Assembly (NCBI GenBank): GCA_027475525.1
Contig: JAMWFC010000125.1
Location: 205,723 to 269,722, forward strand
Direction: 5' to 3'
Length of the DNA: 64,000 nucleotides
Origin: Macrolepiota albuminosa
Taxonomy: Eukaryota > Basidiomycota > Agaricomycetes > Agaricales > Agaricaceae
Part shown: in pieces, positions 43,034 to 52,810 of the stretch
Layout of the letters: each line of letters begins with the position of its first letter
How positions within the stretch are numbered: position 1 is the stretch's first letter
Program-made: the position numbers and the translations under genes
Notes under the pieces: generated by a model
What the model saw: only the letters and a program-made list of their open reading frames with translations
Told to the model about the DNA's origin: nothing
Databases searched by the model: none

Positions 43034-43663
43034 TCAAATGGTGATAATAGCACTGCCATCTTGCAAGTTTTGAATGTTGCTTTCTGTCAAGGTGTCAAAT
43101 GGACGACCCAATAAGACAGTATCAAAAATATGCACTTGTAGATAGATAGTGAACACTTCAGCAAAAGTGAATGGCACATTGCATGCTAAATCAACAGATT
43201 CATTCACTTGCTGATTGGCACTCTCCATCCTCAGCCTTATGTCTGGATCCCAGGTCAATCCTAGATTGAGAGCCTCTCTCAAAGCCATACAGACTATTTG
43301 AGACCCACTATCTAGAATTGCCTCTGCTCTTCCCCTTTGATTGACAACTAGGTTGAGAGATCTCAGAACTTGCAATTCCCTAGCTACATATACCACTACT
43401 GGCTTTTCTCCTGTTGGGATATTTTCCAAGTAGGTGGCAACACAATCTTGGTGCACTACTGCACCAGTAGGCAAGCCAGATTGTGTTCCATATGCAATGA
43501 AGTAGGTGGCCAGAGGTAGATCATTAACATCTACCTTGTCAGGCTCTTTCTCCACTGCTGTCAGGTGTTGAGCAGCTGCCCTAGGAATATTGTATTGGAG
43601 TGTGACAATGTGATATAGTGATATACAGCGAACACAACACACAAAGGGGCCATCAAGGGCCAA
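43034..43663 (-). pseudogene. Protease of element C
   Basis: The retropepsin-like active site AEAILDSGSQIVCMALREAL (about 43325-43270) keeps Asp-Ser-Gly. It is followed by VHIFDTVLLGRPFDTLTES and SAIITI, the usual end of this lineage's protease. It is preceded by ARELQVLRSLNLVVN. It processes the Gag-Pol polyprotein. The domain is open, but flanking gag and pol frames carry stops, so I call it part of a broken gene. A frame of about 200 codons (42941-42336) links it to RT. Confidence 0.85.
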
Positions 43664-43822
43664 TGCTTGCTTTGTCTCGCTCGTACATATATATTCACCC
43701 AGCTATGCACAAGCACCCTCAGTCACGTTTACATGTCTCTGAGGAATACTTACATGTCTACTAGGTGTCTATCATACACCGCCCCAACTATCCGCTGTTT
43801 TAGTTCCAACATATTGGGTTAC

Positions 43823-45790
43823 TTAGGCCTTGGGAGGCTTAGGTACTAACTTTTGTACCATGACCTCCCTCAAACCAGGTGCCACATCCAGAAGTTCTCT
43901 GGTGGTTAGTGGCACCGGTACCTCCCACAGCTTCTCAACCATCTTCTCCAACTCCTTCTTAGTTCCCTGAATGGAACTCCTACCAGTGTCCTGCACTGGT
44001 ACATCCTGTCTCTCATTTAAAGCTGGCACCTTTTCAAAAGGTAAGTCCAACTTGGGTGCCACTTTGGGTGGAATCTTCAAAGTTAGCTTTTCTTTCCAGG
44101 AATTTTGTGGCTGTCTCTCTAGTAATGTGGGTATCCCTGGTGGAGCTTCCCTCATTTCCTTCCTTGAGCTCCTCAAAAATCCTTGGACCCTGCTTGTTGT
44201 CCTTCACCAGGACTAGGAGCATGCCTGATGTTGACTAAGACTGACATGACTTTTGTCAGTCTTTGAAAGCCTTTCTCCAGTTCTCCCAGCCTGTCTGCTT
44301 CTCCATGCTGGATGAACTCCAACATGTCATCCCTAGTATCTCTCACAGCATTGGTGTAAGTAGAGTAGGTTGGGATGTCTTGAGCTTCCTCAGCCCAGCC
44401 AAAGTATAACTCTACTTGAGAGTCATGCAACTTCATCACCCTATCATGTGGTGATATACTGGATGGCTCTCTGGGTAGAGGTGCTCTGTTGGGCATTCTA
44501 GTCCTCCCATCTACTAGGATTACCCATCCCTTTTGTACATCAGATTTAACCTGCTCACACTCAGCTATATGATGACCAGTTCCCTAACAGTAGAAACAAT
44601 ATGTGCTTCTCCCAGGAGTAGGCATCATTGCCTGAGCAGGCCTCTCTGTTGGCTCTACATGGTTGCTCTTGGTACTTAAAAAGACATTCCTCATGTCCAT
44701 TTGGCTAGTTTGCAGGGCCTGCATAGCGCTTTGGATGCTGCCAGCCTGTTTCCCAATAGTGACCATGGAGTCCTGCAGATGAGCCATCCTCTCTTCTGCT
44801 TTCTCATTCTTCACCACTACTCCACCTATCTCCTTGTTGGTGGTTTCTCCTCTAGCCTTCCTGATAGCTGTACCATCCACTAAGGCTGTCACCACTGCTA
44901 TTACTTTAGAGAAGTCATACTTGTTGTCTTTGTGATGATTACAAGCAGGATTCCTGTAATGGCCATGTTTGTGGATGAGTCTCTCTTTCACTAACTCTGC
45001 CAGAGTGGGTGTAAAACACCCTATAAACTTATCTACCAATACCCCATTTCCCACAACACTATCTAGCTTTTTGGCTTCAGCCCTGAATTTTCTGATTAAG
45101 GAGTGTATCTCAGGGGCATCACCTCTGCTTAACCTGGCATGCTCCTTACAGATCTGATCCAGGTTTGCCATACTTCCTGCATTGTCCATGGCTTCAGGGT
45201 AGGACTCCTTAACCTCCTTTATAAAGGTGGCCCAAGAGTATTCATTCTTGAAGCTGTCAAACCCTCTCTACTCCTGCTCGGTTTGTGCATCCACATATTC
45301 TAATAACCTCTTCTTTTTCTCTCCATCCTCCACAATGCCTGCATGGTTGAATAGAGACTGCATTCTCTGCAGAAACCTGTGAACCTCTGCAGGCTCACTG
45401 TTTCTGAACTTGGGTGCATCTCTACTTTCAGGCAATGGCATTTTGTATTGGGTGGGTTGCTCCATAATGCTGGTCAACCTAGTTGGCTCAGGCAATGAAG
45501 ACTTAGGTGTTGGTGGTGTAGGCGTGTACTTCTCAGTCCAAATTTTTTGTTTACAAAGTACAGCGTCTGGATCCAGGAGACTAGCAACTGTGCCCTTGGA
45601 GGATGCACGAGTTTCTCTTCTCCTGGGAGAAATAATGATTTTTGCCCTTGGTGTGGTAACCTTAGGTGTGCCAGGCCAAGAACCTGGCAGTGCAAAACTA
45701 ATATTTCTTTTGGGTGGTTTGGACTCCAAATGGAAGTCTGACAAAGTGTTTGGTTGTGCAACAAAAAGCCCCCTTGTGGTGGGCTCCAGA
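43823..45790 (-). pseudogene. gag of element C
   Basis: The frame begins near the LTR edge and reads PESRDAPKFRNSEPAEVHRF and MQSLFNHAGIVEDGEKKKRL. It stops at TAG (45268-45270), then continues NEYSWATFIKEVKESYPEAM and HARLSRGDAPEIHSLIRKF, a capsid-like domain. A zinc knuckle CFYC-stop-GTGHHIAEC (about 44595-44555) contains a TAG where a residue such as Gln would sit. A Pro/Lys-rich region (44496-43823) leads to the protease. It forms the virus-like particle. At least two stops and frame changes near 44170 make it non-functional. Confidence 0.82.
45776..45788 (-). promoter_or_regulatory. Candidate primer-binding site of element C
   Basis: The minus strand reads TGGAGCCCACCAC two bases inside the 5' LTR edge; the leading TGG would pair with a tRNA CCA end. 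Which tRNA was not determined. Confidence 0.5.
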
Positions 45791-45912
45791 TGATGCAAAA
45801 TGTGAGTTTCAATTTATTTTTAAGCTGTCCAAGCAAAATTGAACAGGACTTAGATTAAATATAAAACCCCAGTTCACTAGGTTCTGGGGGTTTGTATTAC
45901 ATGTGTGCACAT

Positions 45913-46931
45913 TGATACGATGCTGTACCAGCAGTCAGGGACACAACATGCACCAGAAGTCAAAATAAACATTTAATCATAAGGCTGAAAACTGTAAGCC
46001 TCCTGGTAGCAGTCTCAACAAATTATATCTCCAAAAACACCTCAATAAATACACAGACAGTACAGAACAAAGGGCAGGGACCAGCTCAAGCTATCCACTC
46101 AACAATAGTCCAACCACTGTAATGGGGAGGGGAAGCATGGGAGCTGGCAGAAGTGACAAAATGAGATCAATTTGTGATGATCTAGATCAAGATCAGATCT
46201 GACAATGCCTGATTTGACATGACTGAAAGGGGAAAGGAAAAGAAGCATGGAGGGATGTCAAAAGAAGCATGGAATGCAGGGAAGTGCTAAAAGGGGAAAG
46301 AAGGATCTATGAATGGGATTGTGCTAAATGGAGCTGAAGCAAATGGGGAAGTGGCAATCAGAGACATCCGGAGGAATGGTGGAACAAGAAGTTGAATGGT
46401 GGAACTGGTGGCACCGAAACATGCCTCCTAAAAGGGAAATTGGACTATCAAATATGTTCTGGAGGCTGGGGAGTTGACAACAAAAGAGTCATGTGTAGAT
46501 AGTGGTCTGTGCACCAGAAAAACAGTATAAATAGCCCAAGTTTAGTAGAGAATAGACAGGCATTTGATAGGCAAAGGCTCAGTGGTTCCCAGGGAGTGAA
46601 TCACCTAGGCTAGAGTTTATTGAACCTCTTCTTGGAAGTCTATTGGAAAACAAAGGCTCGGTAGTTCCCAGAGTGAATCACCTAGGCTAGAGTTTATTGA
46701 ACCTCTTCTTGGAAGTCTATTGGAAAACAAAGGCTCGGTAGTTCCCAGAGAGTGAACTGCTTAGGCTGGAGTTGACTGAGAACCTTCTACTGCCCACCAG
46801 AGTATTTGATATTCTGAGAAGCACCCAATACACCAAGTTTATCATCAAGCAACAGTGTGGATTAGAGGTCACTTTCTAAGACTTCAAGAAAGCCCCAGAA
46901 CTATCAGTACTACTTGCAACCAAGTACTACA
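45913..46931. mobile_element. Solo LTR of family F in the C LTR, TSD ACAT
   Basis: It runs TGATACGATG...ACTACA, flanked by ACAT at 45909-45912 and 46932-46935. The left C LTR shows the uninterrupted site (GCACACGTTG near 17978). It is the reverse complement of 13862-14820. It holds a 77-bp duplication at 46594 on top of the family's natural repeat of about 81 bp. Confidence 0.85.
46594..46747. repeat. 77-bp tandem duplication 10 in solo LTR F
   Basis: Copies start at 46594 and 46671 (GAGTGAATCACCTAGGC), spacing exactly 77 bp. The sister LTR at 13862 has one fewer unit. Confidence 0.85.
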
Positions 46932-47770
46932 ACATGTTGTAAATAGTTTATAATTTTTAATTGATTTGTTTGAATGAAAACTTAAGTTCACACTCAAAAA
47001 TGGGTCAAAATAGTATTATTACTGAGCCCAAAGCTAATCAATATACGTAAGGCCTAAGATGTCTGCTCCCTGGGGACTCTGAGCCATGGCAAGGTGATTG
47101 CTTGCCCAACTCCCCCATAATTTCATCCCTTTTATACTTCTTCTCCCTCCACATGGACTAGTGCATATCTGTGTGGTTTCATGTCATCGTAAGACATTGC
47201 TGTGCCCAGGCCCTTGGTTGCTGATTTACTGGGTCTGGGTGCTTGGTTTCTGCCTCTGCCGGTGCATGGTATGCATGGTTACCAAATTTCTGGCTAAACC
47301 TTCTTCTGTTGCTTGGTGACCTCCCTCTCCTTCTTTATTTACTCGTCCCTCCTCCCTGGAGCTCCCTGCCTCACATTGTGGCTGTAGCAGGTTATTTCGA
47401 GTTTGTCAACAACAGTGGTGGGGAAGGTCAGGACAACAGTTGAAAGTTTGAAGTAGTTTTAATGAGTGACGTCAAGGCCTGATAGAGTTCTGATCTCAGA
47501 TCTTTTCCCAAGATCTTGCTCTTGCCGAGCACCGCCACCTCATCAGCTGTTGTTTTGCAATCAAATTTTGATTGCTGACTTTTCCTCACTACTGTCTAAC
47601 ACTGCTCATCTTCGTTACATGTTTCTGGGGTTTTCTGAGGTAGGTCTCCCATGTCTATGGTTTTTGATGTGTTGTGCTTACAGTTTTCAGCACTTTCTTT
47701 TGGGTATGTTGGGAGCCTTATGATTATTTTGTAATCTTTTTGCCTGCCTCATGTAGAGGCCGGCGTATCA

Positions 47771-47937
47771 CCATTTGCGGAATTTGCATACAATAACCAT
47801 ATAAGCATGGCAATGGGCATGTCCCCCTTTTACACAGAGTATGCCTATAATCCAACCTTCTCAGTTGACCCAGTGAACTCCCAGATGGTGCTGAAGGCAG
47901 ACACAAGGCTGGACAGAATCAGAAGGTGCAGGAGTTG
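47771..47937 (+). pseudogene. Element A: remaining integrase segment
   Basis: The frame reads AEFAYNNHISMAMGMSPFYT then EYAYNPTF, the segment expected right after DWLP at 17858. It ends at a stop after RIRRC near 47937. The usual integrase C-terminal domain is lost, apparently by a deletion that also removed the beginning of the 3' LTR. Confidence 0.85.
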
Positions 47938-47949
47938 AAGGGCCACGCC

Positions 47950-48103
47950 TCAGAACCCATAGTCAGTACAGTAGAATGTTTCCTTATCTTAGTTCATTTC
48001 CATTTTAGGTATGTTTGTTATAACTACCTACAGTCTCATAATACATTTCTGTTTTAGTGCTCTGGACACGCCATGTTGCGAACTGCTAGTCACAAGCCTA
48101 ACA
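47950..48103 (+). repeat. 3' LTR of element A (first ~25 bp missing)
   Basis: CTCAGAACCC[A/G]TAGTCAGTA through AAGCCTAACA matches the 5' LTR without its solo-LTR insert. It is followed by TSD GCATT (48104-48108). The TGTCAC start is not present. Confidence 0.8.
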
Positions 48104-48108
48104 GCATT

Positions 48109-48337
48109 GATGCAGCAACCTCAGTTTTTCAGAGGAACGACCTCCTCCGCATAGTGACAATTATATGTTATATTCCCCAGTTCAATCATAGCACCAGTCT
48201 GGCATGCTCTTTTAGTGCGGCAAAGAAAATCATTATTGACATGGCATCCCATCGCATGGAACAGCAAGTTTCTCAATTGCCAAATTTGAGGGCATTGAAA
48301 ACCTGTCATCCATTTTCCTCATATTTTGAGCTTTATT
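48109..48337. other. Original target of element A, no gene recognised
   Basis: Mixed-composition sequence with no ORF of note. It is the natural continuation of the flank left of 11250. Confidence 0.4.
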
Positions 48338-50942
48338 TTTTTTTTTTTTTTTTTTTTTTGGTGGTTCTACAGGTAACTAGATGTATCTACATGTTGTTAG
48401 CTTCTAGTCACCAGAAAAGGTGTTGTCAATGTTTTATCTAAATGTTTCCAGTTTTTGCACTGTATTTGAAGTTGGATTTCTTGGCCCACCTAAGGGAAAT
48501 GCAGGTTACGCACGTCATGTAGAGCTCAGATTTAGTCCACTCATCTATTTCGCCCTGGCGGGTGGGGGACCCCCATACCCACTAAAACCCTTAATGCCGA
48601 TTTCCATGCGTTGCGAGGTCACGAGTTTTCCTGTATAATCTTGTGCCAGGTTTTTGCAATTAATTTCTTGTTCAGGGCTGTCTTGTCATATCTCCTGGCA
48701 TCTGCTGCCAGGCAGTCTAGTTTTATCCGCTTCATGATGGCATTCCGCCACCTATTTATTACTTCCTCTGTCATGTGAAGCCGTCCAGCATCCGATTCAC
48801 GTCGTATCTTCCAATCACATTGTGGTAGAGGAAAAAAGGCTGCTGATAGGATCGAGTCAAAGGGGACGTCGGTCAAGCAAATTGGATTTGGCTATGGAAA
48901 CGACGGGTACAAGCGAAATTGAGAAGTAGGGCTTGAATAAGTTTGCGGTGGAAAATGAAAGGACAGATTAGGAAATGGGTGATACGATTAGGGAAAGAGA
49001 GAGAAATAAAGTTCTAGGATTATGAGACCGACCGACGGTCAGAAACAGAATCGGGAAGGAATCGGCGATTCAAAGCAGTTTTGCAGAAGATCAACAATAC
49101 TATGTACCCATGTAAAATAGGTATAAAAGCCAGAAGAAACAAAGGAATAAACAGGTTTCTGCACCCCATAATCTCTGGTCTTGAGCTCAGCTTGACTCGT
49201 GTGCTCCGTGCTCATTGTCTCGACATCGTCTGGTCTGTTCTCAGTGTCTCATTCTGTCTGGCATACTTCTGGCTTCGTCGACGTCTGATCCAACGTCAGG
49301 CATCGCGTGTTCGCTGTCTTTGGCAGCGTGCTCGGTTCTTCTTGGCTTCTCGGTGTTTTCGCTTCTTGGTCTCGGCTCTGGTTCTGTCTGGCTTGACTCT
49401 GTTTCTTCTTTGTCTTGGCACAGCTTTTGGCAACTCGGGATCTTGATCTCAGTCTTTGGCTTGGTACTTGTCTGCTACGGCTCGCTTCTCGGCTTGATCA
49501 GTCTTTTCGACTCCTCTGTTCTCTTGGCTTACTGGTACCTTGGTCTTCGTGGTCCCTGTAAAACTGCTGCTGCTCTCTCTCTGCTTTCTCGCCTTATCCT
49601 GAGGCAGATCTACTATTATTCGCTCTACTGGTGTCTGACTATTACTGGGCTACTTTATATCTTCCCTTGTGCTCGTCAACTTCTGGCCTACAAACTCTCG
49701 CGACGTCACGACAAACGTTACTCTTCGTCTACGGTGCATATATACGCTCTGCTATCTTTTTCAACTTCTACTCTTACCCTCCTCTTTTGACTCTTTTGAC
49801 TTCGTACCCGATCCTTCAATTACTCCAACCCACTGCCACAACATCTTAGCTTCCATATTAGGTGAGTGGACTCTGATACTGTTATTCTATACATCCTGCT
49901 TCCTGCCTCTGTCTTTGTGCCATTTTTGTGTTTTGGTCTTGCCAGCGCACATCCTAGTATTAGGCCTATTTCTGGCTTTTCCCACTCAAGGCTTCTGCGT
50001 TCGCAGAGCAGTTCCATGAGTCTCCATACTGTTTCTTGGCCTGTAGCCCTGCATGCCATGAGAATGTGTTCCATATCTTTGGTGGTGTTGCAGATGTGGC
50101 ATTTGCTTTGCGCCTTGTAGTTCATTATTTTTTCCCAGTATTCACCGATCTTGTAGGCGTTGTGCAGTGCCTTCCACAGGAAGGCCCTTGATTCCTTCGT
50201 TAGAGTCCTGTCTTTTAGGGAGGCCCATAGAGCCTTATCTGTTGGTGGGTTTCCGTTCATCTCTTTAACCGCCCATCTTGCTCTGTCCAGGTTTATCACT
50301 ATGCCTCGTCTTGTTGGAGGGGGTTTCTTCTTAATTATCCCTCTGTAGAGGAGCGCTTGTGTTGCGATGCTGAGCTTTACTCCTCCCAGGTAGTATCCTT
50401 TCACTGGTTTTGTGTCTATGTCTGGGCCATGGTGTGTTTGTGTCCCTTCTTTGGCCAGTTTGTCTGTCTCATCATTTCCCTTAAGGTTGCTGTGTCCTTT
50501 CACCTTGGTGAGGATTGTGTGCTCTAGCCCACTTCTTAGATAGGATGTTGTAGCACTTAGGATTTCTTTATTCTCAACCTCCATCCAGCCCTCATCTTCA
50601 TGTTTGTCAAGGGATTTAGTCAGGTTTTCAATGGTCAGTTCGGAGTCTGTGAGTATTTCTATGTGATCATTTGTGTCCACGCTCCTTGCTGCTACCAAAA
50701 CAGCTAGTGCTTTGCTGGCATTGTTGGATTGGTTTAGACATGTGGGTACTCTTACTGCCCTATTCCGGGGGTCGTTTTCTCCAAACCAGACTCCTGCCCC
50801 AGCGTTGGCATTCTCATATCCGTTGTTAACGCAGGACCCATTGGTGTAGACCTGTATCCATTGGAGAGGTCCCGTCCTCTTCTCATCTCAGTTTTGGCTT
50901 GTTTGCTGAGTTGCGCTTGTGTTTTCCAGTTTGTCTATTTCT
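48338..50942 (-). mobile_element. LINE (non-LTR retrotransposon), 3' half
   Basis: The minus-strand coding end lies at 50942-49845 and 48816-48619, split by a solo LTR. Upstream it is RNase H: VYTNGSCVNNGYENANAGAG (about 50850), SNNASKALAVLVAARSVD, IEILTDSELTIENL and VKGHSNLKGNDETDKLA. A zinc motif CHICNTTKDMEHILMAC follows, then HLIWKLRCDWKIRRES across the insertion site, and a basic C-terminus (RWRNAIMKRIKLDCLAADAR) to a stop at 48619. Two of four RNase H catalytic residues are changed (Asp to Asn in YTNGS; Glu to Lys in SKALAVL), both G-to-A. The T-run at 48338-48360 is its poly(A) tail. The 5' part with RT falls in the assembly gap. Confidence 0.85.
48821..49840 (+). mobile_element. Solo LTR in the LINE, TSD ACAT
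   Basis: 1020 bp, from TGTGGTAG to CTGCCACA, an 8-bp imperfect terminal inverted repeat. It is flanked by ACAT (48817-48820 and 49841-49844). Removing it with one ACAT joins the LINE frame as KLRCDWKI. A TATA box (GGTATAAAAGCC, about 49118) suggests plus orientation. Confidence 0.88.
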
Positions 50943-51042
50943 NNNNNNNNNNNNNNNNNNNNNNNNNNNNNNNNNNNNNNNNNNNNNNNNNNNNNNNNNN
51001 NNNNNNNNNNNNNNNNNNNNNNNNNNNNNNNNNNNNNNNNNN
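50943..51042. other. Scaffold gap, exactly 100 N
   Basis: A run of 100 unknown bases, the usual placeholder for a gap of unknown size. The LINE enters it from the left and an LTR fragment leaves it on the right. Confidence 1.
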
Positions 51043-51285
51043 GAAGGCTTGGTAGCTAGTGGTTAGGATAACTGTCTAAATCCTGTAGTAGGTTGCCAGA
51101 GCTAGGGCTGCTCTATATTCCCAACTGGTCACTAGAGTCCTCAGTACGTCAAGTGTCAGTTGGCCTATAATGTCCCTTGATGCGCTGCTCTATATTCCCA
51201 ACTGGTCACTAGAGTCCTCAGTACGTCAAGTGTCAGTTGGCCTATAATGTCCCTTGATGCGCTCAGTCCGAGTAGAAGCCTATCA
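51043..51285. mobile_element. Fragment of the TGATGACG...CCTATCA solo LTR family
   Basis: It matches 12380-12535 and ends at the same CCTATCA. The left side is lost in the gap. It contains a 77-bp duplication (51107) that the copy at 12441 lacks. Confidence 0.85.
51107..51260. repeat. 77-bp tandem duplication 11 next to the gap
   Basis: Copies start at 51107 and 51184 (GCTGCTCTATATTCCC), spacing exactly 77 bp. The paralogue at 12441-12530 is single. Confidence 0.93.
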
Positions 51286-51417
51286 GCATAAAGCATTTCC
51301 TCACGGAGCATAGTTTAGTTATATCATACAACCCGGTTTCAACTCCGGGTGCCCCTGCAACAGGTAGGAGGGAGTCGCGCAAGGTGACAGCTCTCTCCGA
51401 AAAAAAAAAAAAAAAAA
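51286..51417 (+). mobile_element. Probable retroposon 3' end with hairpin and poly(A)
   Basis: A hairpin ACCCGG/CCGGGT (51331-51350) is followed by a GC-rich stretch and a run of A (about 51400-51417). This is the look of a LINE or SINE 3' end. No coding part is visible. Confidence 0.4.
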
Positions 51418-52810
51418 TGCCGAACTCTGCCCAAGATCATGGTTGAATGCTGCTGCATAATCACTAACAGAAACAAAATTCCAGATATCTGTCTCACTGA
51501 TGGACAGTGAGTAGTCGTGTCACCTGTCGCGCAGACAAAATGTTAAACGAGAGAGGTGCACTTTCAATCCATAGTTACAACTTGTTAGAAATCAAGCCGA
51601 GTATGCACCTAAGATTAGCGTATAAGTTAATCCTCAGTCTCTTCTATAATCGACTCTATTGCACTGTACCTAAGATTAGCGTATAAGTTAATCTAAGTGT
51701 ACAGTGAGTTGTAGGTAATTGGTTAGTTAGTGTAAGTACTCACCCTCAGTCTCTTCTATAATCGACTGAGGGTACTGTCCGGATACAACTCTCCTTATAT
51801 ACATGTTTCTCGAACAATGCTCTTTGGCCAAGGTGGCCAGACAAAGCATGTGTGATTAGTGTGACGGTTTGAAGGGCGGCCTATTATCTAAGTATGTGTG
51901 GTGGCCTTTAGCGTGTATTTCCAACACAACTGGACTCCATCGACCAGACGAAAATCCTGTCGCCCAATGGACGCGGAACAGCGAGGTAAACCAGGATTGC
52001 GTTCCACAACTAACGATGACAGTTATAATGAAAGAGTTTCTCGATCATGGTGCAAAGTGATCGAGCGCTTAAGAAAAAATCGACTAAAAATAGGCGAAAA
52101 GGATGATTTTTGCTGTTCTCCATTATCACCAAACAGATAACTGGTCATCACTCTCAGGCGGAAGCGGCGAATATGGCCATGGATTGAAAGACTGGCCCCT
52201 AGATATGCCATCTGTTTCCAACTTCCGAGAAGCTCGCAGTCTCAAGGCACAGGAGATTTTTCTCCTACTAGCCGCTCCGAGCGCTTAGCAATCATTAATC
52301 TTTGAAACTGTTCCTTGGTCATCTCTAGGGGTCCAATCCTTGATCAGAACAGGTAACAATCACCTCAAAATGAATTCCAGTATCAATCCACAATGTCAAC
52401 AGCATCGATGACCTTACGTTTTTCCTCAATCTCCCAAACGACTTATAATCAAGAAATAGAATTTATGAGAAAGTCCCAAATGACCCATATGTAACTGGGT
52501 ACGCGTTACGCAGCTTATCCAGCATGGGTCAGCCTTGTCTCTCCATTAATATCAAACAGATGATGCTCCACAAGTAGACACATCAGACTTCGTGTACCAG
52601 CGTACAATGATGGACATTGAGCTGTCAAGGTCGCTTGACCACTAGGAATAGATTGGTGTGTCTGATGCACAATTTTAAAATATTTATTTGCCCCACCGAA
52701 TAAGGACGATGAGCTTTTGGTTTCTCTCGCTCTTTTCACATCCTCTCTCGCCGCTCTCTGTCTCACCCAGGCAGTTATCAGCTCGTTGTATTACTTTGAT
52801 TCCTGGAAGG
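51418..52810. other. Intergenic, with dispersed short direct repeats
   Basis: ACCTAAGATTAGCGTATAAG occurs at 51607 and 51668, and CCTCAGTCTCTTCTATAATC at 51632 and 51744. The spacings (61 and 112) are not 77. The repeats look like an old LTR fragment. No gene is recognised; the 3' part is upstream of the DUF6534 gene. Confidence 0.45.

Larger units (their letters stand above)
17859..47770 (-). mobile_element. Ty3/gypsy element C (host of D and E)
   Basis: The LTRs at 17859-18817 and 45791-47770 bracket a minus-strand gag-pro-RT-RNase H-integrase (45790 down to about 39050). Next to the left LTR the minus strand has a polypurine tract (GTGGGGGAGG, 18818-18827). Next to the right LTR it has a candidate primer-binding site TGGAGCCCACCAC (45788-45776). 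These signals confirm minus orientation. Element D, the 35.4-kb gene and Tc1 copy 2 occupy its 3' non-coding part. Its integrase lacks a chromodomain and is of a different Ty3 lineage from D and E. Confidence 0.85.
45791..47770 (-). repeat. 5' LTR of element C, interrupted by solo LTR F
   Basis: Homologous to 17859-18817 on both sides of an insert at 45913-46931. The outer flank CCAT (47771-47774) is the partner of CCGT at 17855. Confidence 0.88.
11255..48103 (+). mobile_element. Ty3/gypsy element A, split by a 30-kb nest
   Basis: The left half runs 11255-17858 (5' LTR, gag, protease, RT, RNase H, integrase). The right half runs 47771-48103 (end of the integrase core plus 3' LTR). The outer flanks carry the same 5-bp target site duplication, GCATT, at 11250-11254 and 48104-48108. 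The left half stops in the integrase after DWLP at 17858. Reading resumes at 47775 with AEFAYNN, the expected next residues. Everything between belongs to later insertions. Element A itself is dead: many stops, a protease active-site change and an integrase deletion. Confidence 0.85.

Noticed and set aside
49081..49790. Long plus-strand ORFs within 48821-49840
   Set aside because: They lie inside a solo LTR and read as pyrimidine-rich low-complexity Leu/Ser/Phe; not a protein gene.
10691..51260. The 77-bp duplications as replication slippage or a transposition footprint
   Set aside because: An identical spacing in unrelated sequences, absence in paralogues and restored ORFs on removal favour an assembly artefact.
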